A stretch of 64,000 bases of DNA from positions 52,956,084-53,020,083 of the forward strand of contig CM043705.1 in NCBI GenBank assembly GCA_023935145.1, read 5' to 3'. This DNA comes from Bretschneidera sinensis (taxonomy: Eukaryota > Streptophyta > Magnoliopsida > Brassicales > Akaniaceae). The number at the start of each line of letters is the position of its first letter. The stretch's first letter is position 1. Made by a program: the position numbers and the translations under genes. Below the pieces are notes generated by a model. The model had not been told where the DNA came from. It was given only the letters and a program-made list of their open reading frames with translations, and did not search any database. Positions 11,141 through 22,280 of the stretch are shown piece after piece.

Positions 11141-11749
11141 CCACTTCAATGAGCATTTTTTAAGAAAAAAGAACACATTCAATTCACAAGATAGCTCATT
11201 AATTCTCAAAATCTTTGAAAATTTTATTATTGAGCCATTCTTCAAGCTTGTTCTTGAAAGAGAGATATTGTTCATTTGTAAAAGCACTTATTACTATCTC
11301 TCTACCATTTACTTTACATCAAATTCCATTTATTGTAAAGGGAAAGAGTTAGTGCAACTCTTAGAGTGTTTAGGATTAAATACTTCATTGTAGCTTTCGT
11401 AAGGAAGATATCAGTTGTGAGGTTTGTGCAACACCTGTTAAGTTGCAAGACTAAAGGTTTTAGTGGATTGCTTTAAGGAGGTTCCTTAAAGAGAGTGGAC
11501 ATAGGGTCGAAGAGATTTTGATATTGTCGAACCGCTATAAACGGAGTTTGCATATTCTCTTCCTTAAACTCCTTTACTTTCAAGCATATTATTTGATTGT
11601 GTGATTTGTGTATTTAATTGTTTAAAAAATTGCAAGTTAATTAGCAAAATTTCTTAAAACCCAATTCAACCCTTTTTGGGTTTGAACCTTGGTTTACACC
11701 TATTAATAGAAGTCTTGATCATAAAATCTTGTTAAAACCTAATACGAAA

Positions 11750-14370
11750 CCAGCAAAGGTGAAACCATATAGATATCCTCATTTTCAAACAAATGAAATT
11801 GAGAAAATAGTGGAAGACATGCTTCATAATGGCCTAATCTAGCATAGTACTAGTGCATACAGCTCACATGTCCTCTTGGTCAAAAATAAGGATGGTACAT
11901 AGAGGTTTTGTATAGACTATAGAGCTTTAAATGCAGTCACTATCAAGGATTCTTTCCCTATACCTACTGTAGATGAGCTAAGTGGAGCAACTATATTCTC
12001 TAAGCTTGATCTTAGATCAGGATATCACCAAATTAGAATGTACCATGAAGACATACACAAAACTGCATTTAGAACCCATCATGGCCATTTTGAGTTTGTA
12101 GTCATGCCATTTGGCCTCATTAATGCCCCTTCAACCTTTCAAGCCACCGTGAATCAAACTTTTCAAGCATTTCTTAGGAAGTTTGTTATCATATTCTTTG
12201 ATGATATTTTGGTCTATAGTAGCTCTCTTAAAGATCAACTCATACACCTAGGACAAGTACTACAATGCTTACAAGACCAACAATTCTTTGCCAAGAGGAG
12301 TAAATGCACATTTGGTAGAGATTCTGTGGCCTACTTAGGTCATGTCATATCAGTACAAGGAGTTCAACAAGAAGAAAGAATAGTAGTGGATATGTTGAAT
12401 TGGCCACCACCTTCAAATCAGAAAAGTATGAGAGGATTCCTAGGCCTTACAGGTTATTAGAAGAGATTCATTAAGGGTTATGCTACAATAGCTGGTCCTT
12501 TAACTGATTTATTAAAAAATGATGGGTTCTTATGGACAGCAGCCATTCAAAATGCCTTTCAATATCTTAAAGAAGCAATGACCAAAGCTTTAGTTTTAGC
12601 CTTGCCAAATTTTTCTAAACCTTTTACAGTGGAAACAAATGCTTCAAGCGCATGTATTGGTGTTATTCCATTACAAGATGGTCATTCATTTGCTTACTTT
12701 AGTAAGAAACTGAACCCAAAGATGAGACCAGCTTCTACATATGTGAGAGAGTTGTATGCCATCACTTATGCAGTGCTCAAATGGAGACAATACCTGTTGG
12801 TTTCTCACTTTACCATCCTCATTGATCATAAAAGCTTGAAACATCTCATGGAACAAGTTATACAAACTCCATAACAACAACACTACATTACAAAATTGTT
12901 TGGGTTCAGGTACTACATAACATACAAACCAGAAGTGGAGAACACTACTATAGATGCCCTCTCAAGACTACACAATGAACCTGAGTATATCAAGGAGCTA
13001 ATGGTTTTATTCATATCCTCTTTTTACTTGAAGAAATTAAACAAGAGCATCAATCTCATCAAGATAATCTTACTATTTTACAATCCATTGAACAGAAACC
13101 CCAAGAAATGTTACACTAGTCCATCAGATGGAATCATATACTACAAAAACAAGTTGTATTTAGGTGAATCATCTATGCTCAAGGACCTTTTATTACAAGA
13201 ATTTTATTACAGCCCTACTAGAGGTCATTTTGGAATTCAAAGAACTTACCTAAAATCAGCTGCCAACTTTCATTGGAAGAATATCATAAGGGATGTTCAT
13301 GCCATTGTCTCTAACTGTTACATTTGTCAACAACACAAGAGCCCAACTACTGTCCCTTTTGGTTTACTACAACCTTTGCCTATTCCACAACAGATTTTTG
13401 AAAGCATTTTTATGGATTTTGTAACTCATTTACCACCCTCTAAAGGCTTTACGGTGAGACTAGTGAGGGTTGACAGATTGTCCAAATATACCCATTTTGC
13501 AGCTCTTCCCACATCCTACAATGTTACAAAGGTAGATTCAGTCTTTATGCTCACTGTTTGTAAACTACATGGCTTCTAAAGATCCATTGTAAGTTATAGA
13601 GACAATGTTTTTCTCAGTAACTTTTGGCAAGAGCTCTTTAAACTACATGGTACTCAACTCCAAGTGAGTTCCTCTTATCACCCTCAATCTGACGGCCAGA
13701 CAGAGGTGGTTAATAGATGCCTAGAAATGTATTTGAGGAGCTTTGTTTTTGACACACCTCATAAATGGGTTTCTTTCCTACGATGGGTAGAGTGGAACTA
13801 TAACACTTTTCACCATTCAGTTATAGCAATGACACATTTTGCTGTTGTATATGGAAGACTACCTCCTTTTATACCAGCCTATAGTAGAGGTTCCACTTTT
13901 TTATAAGCCCTTGATCAGGACTTAGGCAACAAAGAAGAAATTCTACACCAATTGAAACAACATCTCCTTTAAGCTCAACACATAATGAAATTTGTATACG
14001 ATCAACACAGAACTGAACTACATTTTAATGTTGATGATCTAGTAATGGTCAAGCTCCAACCCTACAGGCAAAATACATTAGCTAATAAAAAGTCCAATAA
14101 GCTTTCTAAAAAATTTATGGCCCCCTTCCAGTGGAGAAAAGGATTGGACAAGTTTCCTATAAGCTTGAACTCCCACCAACTTCTAAAATTCATCCTATTT
14201 TTCATATCATTAAATTGAAACCCTTTAAGAGACCATCTACTTTGATCCCTATAGCTTCCCTTCCACCTTACAACAAGGATAACAAACCTCATTACCTTCC
14301 CATGGAAATTGTTGGAGAAAGAACTGTCAAAAGGAAGGGAGAATGGATTCAACAATGGTTGATTTAGTGG
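11750..14370 (+). pseudogene. Pol of gypsy-B (RT, RNase H, integrase)
   Basis: Reverse transcriptase: VLLVKNKDGT near 11873, [35 protein letters not shown] (about 11998-12040), then 12038-12460 open with [13 protein letters not shown] and the FFDDILVYS active-site box. RNase H: VETNASSACIG (12630), where the usual Asp is Asn, then YxKKLNPKMR, ELYAITYAV and LIDHKSLKHL. Integrase: 12896-13579 with the HHCC zinc segment (GHFGIQRTYLK ... CYICQQHK) and ESIFMDFVTHLP. Then 13664-13906 carries SSYHPQSDGQTEVVNRCLEMYLR with the catalytic Glu. A C-terminal segment follows (13985-14370). Several single stops and frameshifts separate these blocks. Confidence 0.85.
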
Positions 14371-14474
14371 CATGATCAGTTAGAGGAGGTATCCCAGGAA
14401 GATTGTACAGAGTTTTTAAAACTTTACCCTACACATCACTTTGAGGACGAGGTGTTTTTCAAATAAGGAGGTAA

Positions 14475-14600
14475 TGATAGTAACAGAGAAAGCAAGGAAC
14501 AAGTATAGTTTAGCAAAGAGAGGGAAGGGATAACAACAGGAAGAGAAGAACTACAAGATTGTGAAGAAGAAGGATATAAAGGTAATAGCATCAGGAGTAC
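14475..14600 (+). repeat. Gypsy-B right LTR, first piece
   Basis: Follows a purine-rich stretch (AAATAAGGAGG, 14461-14471) and starts TGATAGTAAC. It stops at 14600 with AGTAC, the left copy of the duplication flanking Athila-1. The LTR continues at 49671. Confidence 0.7.
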
Positions 14601-15562
14601 TGATGAGAGTCATAAAATGCATCTTAATAGTATTTATTTGTTAGTGTTTTAGGGTTTATTTAGGGCTGAATTACACATTTATGCCTTAATAATTCTAAAG
14701 TATCATTCTTGGTTCATTGACTTATTTCGATGCATTTTCAGGTATTTTGGGTTTAAAAGATATGGAAAAGCTAACGTTGCTTAAAGCACAAAGATTCTAT
14801 GCATATTGTAATGAAGGAATGGTTTCGGAAGGACAAAATGAAGAGAACTCTATTTCTAGGGTTCCATGCTGTGGTAAGCCAAAGTTTGAGCCGCGACCAC
14901 CAAAAACCATTAGCTTCTAAGCTAGAGGCTGGAATCATGTTGTGCACCGCGGCCTGGACCAGTGTGCGCCATGGCCTCCAGAGCCTCTACAAAGCCAGGA
15001 TCCAGGGTGGCGCCACGATGAGGAAAAGCTGAGCCGCGGCGCGAGCGCGATCCCCTGTTTCTATTTCATGACTTTATTAGGGCTTTAATGACATTTTTTG
15101 ACCCAAAAATACCCTTGAACCTTTTGGGGTATTAATAGAACACTTAGGTTTGATTGAAAGGCAGGTTGGAATTAGGAGAGCAACCATATTCTTCTCCATT
15201 TTAGGTGATCAAGCATGAGCCTACTGTCCAACTAATCTCCAAGCAAGGCAAAATGATGAATTCCTAGGTGCAGTTGTTCTTATTTCTATTCTTGATTCAG
15301 TTGTATGGATTTATTGTTAAACGTTGCTTATGATTTACTCTTTGATTAAGTAAGAATGAGATGATTTCCTCTTAATCCGATCTTTCTCCTCCATATAAGT
15401 CTAGTCAAGCTCTTCTTATGTTAAGTTGTTAGATGTGATTGATTTCGGTAGATTCATCTTATAGATTTGTCCATTATTGCGGTATTGTTATTGAACTATA
15501 TTGTCGTTTCTTGATAATCTATAAGATAGGTCACATGTACTTGAATCTGAATTAATGAGTAA
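14601..15562 (+). repeat. Athila-1 left LTR (3' truncated)
   Basis: Matches 48332 to about 49320 of the right LTR. It ends near 15562 at GAATTAATGAGTAATG, where the right LTR continues for a further ~345 bp. A deletion joined it directly to gag coding sequence. It contains a CCGCGG-type motif cluster (14888-15049). Confidence 0.9.
14888..15049. repeat. CCGCGG-motif cluster in Athila-1 left LTR
   Basis: GC-rich words in otherwise AT-rich sequence: GAGCCGCGACCACC (from 14888), TGTGCACCGCGGCCTGG (14941-14957), GTGTGCGCCATGGCCTCC (14962-14979), GGTGGCGCCACGAT (15006-15019) and GAGCCGCGGCGCGAGCGCG (15031-15049). They approximate a 16-bp palindrome GTGCGCCGCGGCGCAC. The right LTR has the matching cluster at about 48600-48800. 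Confidence 0.75.
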
Positions 15563-16480
15563 TGCTACATGGGGTAGATCATGTACTTAAGGATTGTCTA
15601 GCCTATTTTGAGATGAAGGGAGAGTGTAATGCTTTAGGTATACCCTTTAGGAAACCATACTCACCCTACTCTAACACCTACAATCTCAGTTGGAAGAATC
15701 ACCCTAATTTTAGTTGGAGATCTGATCTACAACCTCCTGCCCACTCTAGTACCCAATGGAAACCAGAAGCAACTTTATTTAATACACCACAACAAACCTT
15801 ACCTTTGTAAGATGTTTTTAAGTCATTTTTGCAGGTACATGCTAAGAGTGTGGAAAAGCAAGGCAAGATAAATCTATGGTTGCTTAAGGATCAACAAAGG
15901 ATCAAAGAGGAACAAAAGGTGATAAAGAGCTATCTCACCAAATTGACTAGTTTCTTGACGATTCAAGAGCAATGTCATTTTCCTTCGCAGCCACAACCTA
16001 ATCCAAGGGGACAACATATAGCACAAACCTCCGATCTTGACAATCAAAATGTTAAAAAGGTTAATACCATGATTACTCGCAGCGGTAAGAAAATTGATGG
16101 ACCCACTCTACCATCAAACTTAATTCCTAACACCGTGAGCCACAAGGATGAAGCCCCCAAGGAACAAGATACCTATAGTGATTCTTTACCAGTGTATTTC
16201 CCTCAAGCACTCCTTAAACCTAAAGACAGAAATTTAGCATTAAAAGGTAAGATTCTTGAACAACTTCAGCATATCAAAATTAACCTTCCTCTTCTTCATG
16301 TCATAAAACAGGTTCCCAACTATGCTGAAGTCATTAAAGATCTATGCACACTCAAGATGAGGCACAATGTGAAGAAGACGACATTCTTAACAGAGCAAGC
16401 AAGTGTGGTAATTGATAGTAAGACACCGCCCAAATATAAAGATCCAGGCTGTCCAACAGTGGCTTGCCAAATTAGAAACA
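15563..16480 (+). pseudogene. Gag C-terminal part of Athila-1
   Basis: Opens inside a zinc-knuckle-like segment. The His and last Cys (DHVLKDC) remain but the first two Cys are gone, removed by the deletion that also took the LTR end and most of gag. YSNTYNLSWKNHPNFSWRSD matches the equivalent Athila-2 stretch (YANTYNPGWWNHPKFSW, near 24700). After a stop at about 15808 the frame resumes at 15829 with a helical KEEQKVIKSYLTKLTSFL part, a QPQPNPRGQ linker and HIKINLPLLHVIKQVPNYAEVIKDLC, which leads into protease. Confidence 0.8.
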
Positions 16481-16567
16481 AATCTTGTGGCCAAGAATTG
16501 TTAGATTTGGGGGCCAAACTAGAAACAAATCTTGTGGCCAAGCATTACTAGATTTGGGGGCTAGTGT
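16474..16567 (+). repeat. 47-bp tandem duplication across the protease active site
   Basis: The unit starting AGAAACAAATCTTGTGGCCA occurs at 16474 and again at 16521, each followed by TTAGATTTGGGGGC or CTAGATTTGGGGGC. A 47-bp unit is not a multiple of three, so the duplication shifts the frame. The first copy encodes LLDLGAK, the second LLDLGAS, each carrying the active-site loop. Confidence 0.9.
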
Positions 16568-16886
16568 GAACCTCATGCCATACTCAATTTACATGCAACT
16601 CGACCTAGGTGAGATCAAACCCACTTCCGTGGTACTTCAACTAGCGGATCGATCGGTAAGAAAACTAAGAGGTATTGTGGAAGATGTTTTATTACAAATT
16701 GACAAATTCTATTATCCTGTTGACTTTTTGGTTTTAGATACCATTTATATTGTGAATATGAAGTCAAAAATTCCTTTGATACTTGGAAAACCATTCCTTG
16801 CCACCACCAAAGCCCTCATTAATTGTAGGAATGGCCTAATGACACTATCATTTGGAAATATGACTCTAGAGGTGAATGTTTTTTGA
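16485..16886 (+). pseudogene. Athila-1 protease
   Basis: Contains ALLDLGASVNLMPYS, the Athila form of the retropepsin active-site loop. Then TSVVLQLADRSVRKLRGIVEDVLLQ, FYYPVDFLVLDT and PLILGKPFLATTKALI, the second conserved loop and flap-strand region. These match the Athila-2 protease at 22281-23219 block for block. It would cleave the Gag-Pol polyprotein. The 47-bp duplication just upstream puts it out of frame with gag. Confidence 0.85.
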
Positions 16887-16931
16887 GTCTCAAGGCAGCC
16901 ACATAAAGATGATAAGTGTTTTGATACTTAC

Positions 16932-18022
16932 ATGATCGATGAGCTTATTTTGGAGGATGAGTACATTAAAGATAATTCTAACTCTTTGGAATTCCTTCCT
17001 AATAATTTTGATTTTGATGATTCTTCCATTTATCCCCATGCCGTTAATGTTGTTGATGTTTTTGATAAGTCATATGGATTTATGAAGAAATCATGGCAAC
17101 TATGCTTTGAGGAGTTGCCAAAAGAAAGGGAGGCACCCAAACCCTCTTCAGAGAAGACACCAACACTTAACTTAGCTTCGCAACCCAAAGGACTCAAACA
17201 TGTTTTTTAGGCCCAGGTGATACCTTTATGGTTATTATTTCCTCCGAACTTAGTGATGTGCAATGTGATCAATTGTTGAATTTGTTAAGAGAACATAAAT
17301 CTGCATTAGGTTGGACTATGGCTGACATAAAAGGTGTTAGCCCCTTAATTTATTCCCATAGAATTTATCTAGAATAAGGAGCTAACCCTCGTAGAGACCC
17401 ACAAAGAAGGCTAAATCCAACTATGAAAGAGGCAGTTAAGAAAGAAGTCTTAAAACTGTTGGATGCAGGAATTATATATCCAATATCGGATAGTAAGTGG
17501 GTTAATCCAGCCCAAGTAGTTTCTAAGAAAGCCGGGGTGGCCGTGGTAGAAAATGAAAAGGGAGTGTTAGTACCAACTAAGGTAGTGACCCGATGGCGTA
17601 TGTGCATAGATTATAGGAAACTTAATTCAGCCACTCAGAAAGACCATTTTCCTCTTCTATTCATAGATCAAACTTTAGAATGGGTGGTTGGTCATCCTTT
17701 TTATTGTATTTTAGATGGGTATTCGGGATACTACCAAATAGGAATTTCCTTAGAGGATCAAGAGAAGACCACATTTACTTATCCTTTTGGTACTTTTGCT
17801 TTTCGAAGAATGCCCTTTGGTTTGTGTAATGCACCGGCTACTTTTCAAAGATACATGATGAGTATTTTCAGTGACATGGTTGAAAAATGTGTGGAAGTGT
17901 ATATGGATGATTTAACCGTGTTTGGAACTTTTTTTTATTCATGTTTATCTAATTTGAAAAATGTTTTTGTGCAGGTGTGAAGAGAAAAGGCTTGTGCTTA
18001 ATTGGGAGAAATGTCATTTTAT
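16932..18022 (+). pseudogene. Athila-1 pol, first part (linker and RT palm)
   Basis: An acidic linker (16932-17210) leads, after one frame break, to reverse transcriptase. Open codons 17423-17980 contain EVLKLLDAGIIYPISDSKWVNPAQVV, RWRMCIDYRKLNSATQKDHFPL, LDGYSGYYQIG, MPFGLCNAPATFQRYMMSIF and the YMDD catalytic box (VYMDDLTVFG, about 17898-17928). The frame is lost just before the insertion. The sequence is interrupted at 18027/18028 by Athila-2 and continues at 27346, where CHFMV joins SSGIVLGH across the gap. Confidence 0.9.
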
Positions 18023-18027
18023 GGTGT

Positions 18028-18931
18028 TGTTGCACGATTATTTACCTAAATTAATAAGTAAATGATCATACTTATTTTACTTGCAAGTGCACAAGGTCAA
18101 TGGTAGTACAGTGTGCAAATGCGAGATCATCTCCACAGCAATTGGTAAATTTTGATTTAGAATTAGTTTCTCAAAATAAAAAGAGATAGAAATAAATGTT
18201 AAGTGTGAATTAATAATGATAAGAACATGCATACGTTGATCAGACACACGCATATGAGGAATTTAAATAAAAATAGGCATTAATCAATTAAAGAATCATA
18301 ACATGGCTATTCGCAAAGGCAATCAATGAATATATATGTGAAAAAGCATAATTAGGGCTTCAATCGAGCCCTATAAGAGTTTAGTTACACATTTTAAGTA
18401 AACTAAACATCATAATCATAACTAAACTAGAACAGAAAAATAAAACCTGAAGAATGTTGAGGAGATGAGTCGTCAATTCCTCTCCAGAGCTTACAACTTC
18501 AAGTTAAAAACCAAAGGTGTGTTTTTTGTGTTTTGCAAGGCTATATATAGGGCTCTAAGGGTGCCCCGAAACCCTAATTCCCAATTTAATGTCTGGAGAC
18601 TTCTTTCTAATTCTGGCTCTGCCGCCTCTGGTGCGTGTGCACTCGATCGCATGAGTCTACGCTCGAGCGCATATGTGCGCTCGAGCCTTCTAAGTGTGAG
18701 CTCGTGTGCCAGTGCGCTCGATCACAACGGAGGTATTCTCGAGCGCACCTTGCTTGGTTTGCAGATCTTCACTTTTTATTCCTTAGAGCTCCAAAATGTC
18801 TTCTTTTTGTCAAAGCCCTATGAAAAACACATAAAACACGAAAATGAAGTAGAATCTACTAAAATAGATAAACAAATAGCCTAACAAGCATAAATTAAGG
18901 GGCTTAAATATGACTATTTAAGAACTTATCA
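18028..18931 (-). repeat. Athila-2 3' LTR
   Basis: On + it reads TGTTGCACGATT ... AACTTATCA. It matches 26112-27340 except for lacking about 347 bp (26313-26659 there). Length 904 bp. It contains GTGCGCTCGAGCGCAC-type motifs (18634-18749) and a TATA-like word (CTATATATAG, 18541-18550). Confidence 0.9.
18634..18749. repeat. CTCGAG-palindrome cluster, Athila-2 3' LTR
   Basis: GTGCACTCGATCGCAT (about 18637), GCTCGAGCGCATATGTGCGCTCGAG (18661-18685), GAGCTCGTGTGC, GTGCGCTCGATCAC and CTCGAGCGCACC (to about 18749). They approximate the perfect 16-bp palindrome GTGCGCTCGAGCGCAC. Confidence 0.85.
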
Positions 18932-18943
18932 TACCCCCAAACT
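18932..18943 (-). other. Polypurine tract of Athila-2
   Basis: On the minus strand AGTTTGGGGGTA directly precedes the 3' LTR, the usual Athila polypurine tract that primes plus-strand synthesis. Confidence 0.8.
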
Positions 18944-20278
18944 TACATATTGCTAGTCTCTTAGAAATACAAAACGAAAGACTATATCAAAAAAAAATTA
19001 AAGATAAATTCATTCTTCATGATAAAAAAAAAAAATTGGGTTGCACATAAAACCATGATGACCATTCATGAGTAATCTTATAATAAAAACACATTTTTGT
19101 AGTGAATAAGGATTTTAAAAGTTCATGTTACTTACCTAAGGTTGGCTTAAGGCATCGCAAGTTTGATTTGGTGTGTGGTGAATTAGTACATAAAAGATGG
19201 AACTTCCAAATAATTTTAATGTATAGTGTTTCGGTGTCCAAACCTTCATCGAATTCCTTATCAGATAGAACAAAAATGGCATAGTTTTTTTACTTCTTTT
19301 CTTTTTCTTTCATCATGAGATTTTTGCCATGTTGAGTTCCATTAAGCTTTCTAATTGACCCTTGTAGCAAGTGTTTAGTCAATGACTCCCAAACCAGATG
19401 GTTTTAGGGCATTAGGTGTAAAGACACCCCTGAGGACTTACTAACTCGAGTAAAAAAGGCTATGGAACTAACAGGTCTTAATGCTACCAAGTGAAATTCT
19501 CACCTTTTGACGTGAACACTCACTACTTACTGAGGCAAGAGGTCCAATTACTCAGTAGAAAGTTTATTTAATGATCATTAGAAGCATTTTATTTTTTTCT
19601 TTTGCATGATAAACATTTTTTTCTTTATTTTTCTATGCCAAAGTGTTCTTCTAACAAGTTATCCGATTACAGTTAGGTCATGGAAACATATATATAAAAA
19701 TTAAATGTCATATCCCACACAATTGTGTGCTAATGTGCTTGTGTTAGTCATAGATCAAACTTGTGAATTCTTAAGTGCCTTGAGGTAGGTAATTTAAACT
19801 TTTAAAATTCCTATTACTACGCTATGTGTTCTAGATTTTAAGCTTACTAATGAAGTTTTATCATATTTGCTTTAAATCAGCTAAAATTTTCAACACAAAA
19901 TGATCATGTATTTATCTTTAAAACAAAAATTTTGGGACATAGTGTGTGCATATGTGTGCAAGTGTCTCTCTCTACCCCAAAACTTAATATACACATTATC
20001 CCCAATGTGTGTGTGATATAGAAAGATCTGACTTGGGAGATGGAGAACTAGACTGCTTGTATTGCTCGTAGCACGCCCCTAAACTTGAACTGGATGCACG
20101 CACTAAGTTCCTGACGAAGAAAAAAAAACGTTGTGCCAGAAAATAAGAAATATGGAAAATAAACTACTAAATGAACATAAATAAGAAAAGAAAAATACTA
20201 TAATAAAAAGGATATGCAGTGGGGTGCCTCTTATGAGTGCTAAGTTTTACGTCTTCAGCCAGACAAGGTATCCTCTCA
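18944..20278. other. Athila-2 3' noncoding segment
   Basis: AT-rich sequence between ORF3 and the polypurine tract. I see no conserved coding motif; short open stretches here are not supported. It is typical of the long 3' noncoding region of Athila elements. Confidence 0.6.
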
Positions 20279-21410
20279 TTACTGGTCATCAGGTGGTGTA
20301 ATCGAAGAAGTACTGGGTGCGGGAGGTAGGCAATCAGGAATGGCTTGTAGCATCGCCTCCTGTCGTGCAAAATGCGCCTCTAAACCATCTATCCACTGAT
20401 GGATCAGACAGGTCGCCTCTTTGTCATCCCGGTGAATATCGGAGAGCTCGCACCGAAAGAAAGACGGCTCCTCAAGAAGGAGCTGATACTCAGTGGACCC
20501 CATGTCTGGCTGGTCCTCTTCGCATGTAGAGCTCACTGTCGGGTTCTCGGCATCCGTCGAATCGTCCATCATAGTCTCAGCCATAGGAATATGCATTCGG
20601 TGTTATCGAGGCATGTGGGACTGACTGAGGCTCCACTGTACCCTCTCAAAGAAATGATGGTCGCTGACTGGTCCATTTATTAAGGAGCGCCTAATCCCCT
20701 TATTCTTGAAGATGTGACTGAGCAAAAAGGGGAAAGGGAGCCCCCATGTATTAGCTATGGAGGTCTGACGACTATATACATGATCCCATAACTTATGTAT
20801 CTGACTCCATATGATGGCTGGGATGAAGTACCAGTGACCCCGATAGAAGGCATAGAGGGCCTGTAGGAACTGATCCCACCTCCAAGTCTTGTGCCCCAAG
20901 GGGTACACATTACGCCGAAAGACGGAGTCAATGAACCACAAACGGGGGGCAACTTCGACCGGCTCCCTTCATTGTTGTGCCGGTTCACATACTGGCCCGC
21001 ACACATGTCCTCGATAATGTAGAGCAGAGGAAACGGGTCTGGCTGCTCCGCCATATGGTTGTCTTCTGAGAGGGACTCATCACAGCAGTGCAAGGAAGTG
21101 ACGATATCAGCAGTGGTCAGCTCTATAAATCTGCCCTGGACTGATGATGATAGAATCTCTGGTCGAGTGTAGTCATAGGTTAGGTTCTCGTAGAAGCTGA
21201 CCACGAATCGGGTGTATGCCATCGAATAGATCGGCTTGAACAATCGCTTGAGACCCTGGGCTTTGAACTCTTGGACTACCCATCTTGTGGTGTCCAAGCT
21301 CTTGAATTCTTCATCTATGTTAACATAGTCTCGAACAGGATGTCACGCTGCTCGAAACTCGGTCGGGTGGACTGGGAGCGACTGCTGAAGGCTTGGGAAC
21401 TGGAGGCCAT
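20279..21410 (-). pseudogene. ORF3 of Athila-2 (plant transposon protein-like)
   Basis: On the minus strand an ATG at 21410 opens MASSSQAFSSRSQST, Ser-rich. A one-base shift near 21315 leads to DTTRWVVQEFKAQGLKRLFKPIY and FVVSFYENL ... SSVQGRFIELTTADIVTSL. This matches the FYxN...V.G...I...L core of the other two ORF3 proteins. After another shift near 20945 it continues with WFIDSVFRRNVYPLGHKTWRWDQFLQALY and a C-terminal part with IHQWIDGLEAHFARQEAML (likely helical) ending PPAPSTSSITPPDDQ. Palindrome clusters lie immediately upstream (21446-21527 and 21985-22089). Role unproven; see findings. Confidence 0.65.
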
Positions 21411-21445
21411 CTGCTTTAGGTATTCTGGTGTAGCTTCTGGTGTAA

Positions 21446-21527
21446 GTGCACTCGATCATAGTTGAATGTGCACTCGATCGCATTGAGTGATGTGTGCGCG
21501 AGCACAAAGGCCTATCGCTCGATCGCA
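21446..21527. repeat. CTCGAG/CTCGATCG motif cluster upstream of Athila-2 ORF3
   Basis: GTGCACTCGATCAT (21446-21459), GTGCACTCGATCGCAT (21469-21484), GTGTGCGCGAGCAC (21492-21505) and CGCTCGATCGCAC (21515-21527): four diverged copies of the LTR palindrome just 5' of the ORF3 start. Confidence 0.8.
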
Positions 21528-21984
21528 CTCATTTAGGCAATTGATCGAACAGTTGATGTGCAACAGAAACTTAAAGCTATAGCAAACACTCGAACGCGAT
21601 CCCAACCACCTATAGACATGAAACCAATCATTCAATCACACAAGATAAACATATAATAGTATCAAAATGTAAATGAAAAACCCGTGTGTGATGGTGTGCA
21701 AGTAAGTAGAACAAAATAGGGTTTTTGCATACCGTGTTTTGACTTATGTAGAGAGTGGTTGTGTAATTGAAAAAGGAGGGGGTTTTGTGTTGGTGGTAGG
21801 GTTGTTGCGGTGGTGAGGTAGGGATGGTGTGGAGAGCCGGAGGTGAGGGGGAGGTTTGAAATAGATTTAGTGTAGGGTGAGGGCAAGTACGATAGACAAG
21901 AATAAAGAGTGCGCTAAAGCGTAAGGTGAGGAAAATGACTTTGTGAGTGAAGTGTGAATAAAAGCCCTCACGTGCCTTCTCTGC

Positions 21985-22089
21985 CTCGAGTGCACTCGAG
22001 CGTATGGTGAAATGCGCTCAATCGCACTTGAGGGGGAGGTGTGCGCTTGCGCGCTCTAGAGTGCAGGGTGAGGGTGCGCTCGAGCACAC
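21985..22089. repeat. Second CTCGAG motif cluster between protease and ORF3 of Athila-2
   Basis: CTCGAGTGCACTCGAGCG (21985-22002), ATGCGCTCAATCGCAC (about 22012-22027), GTGTGCGCTTGCGCGCTC (from 22040) and GTGCGCTCGAGCACAC (about 22074-22089). Confidence 0.85.
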
Positions 22090-22280
22090 TGTGTTGTGGG
22101 CATAGGACAACACAGTATGTATAGAAAAATTAAAACTTACAAAGATTGAAATATTAAATCTAAAACAATACAACCTTATCGTACTTTAGTGGCCTCAATA
22201 CCACTAACCTTGATAGAGGCACGTGAGCTATAGTTACGAAAATAGAAATTGCTCAAGCGCTCTCTATAATAGCTTCAGAG

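Larger units (their letters stand above)
4422..11698 (+). mobile_element. SIRE-like (Sirevirus) copia retrotransposon, 5' end off-window
   Basis: Domain order gag tail, protease, integrase, reverse transcriptase, RNase H identifies a Ty1/copia element. A long additional ORF after pol (8299-9690), several polypurine tracts, and arrays of palindromes in the LTR are features described for Sireviruses. The right LTR is 10517-11698. The left LTR and 5' gag lie to the left of the Tekay-like insertion that ends at 4421. The copy is broken by stops throughout. Immediately after 11698 the coding region of gypsy-B continues, so this copia inserted into gypsy-B. Confidence 0.75.
10517..11698 (+). repeat. 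Right LTR of the SIRE-like copia
   Basis: Begins TGCTTACCC directly after the polypurine tract and ends GGTTTACA, where gypsy-B coding sequence resumes (11699). It is 1182 bp long. It contains a palindrome array (10831-11035) and a TATA-like box (11131), so it held the promoter. The paired LTR is off-window, so the ends rest on TG..CA, the tract and the change of family. Confidence 0.75.

Noticed and set aside
20317..20683. Plus-strand open frames over Athila-2 ORF3
   Set aside because: They are shadows of the minus-strand ORF3, which has the conserved core and the right order in the element.
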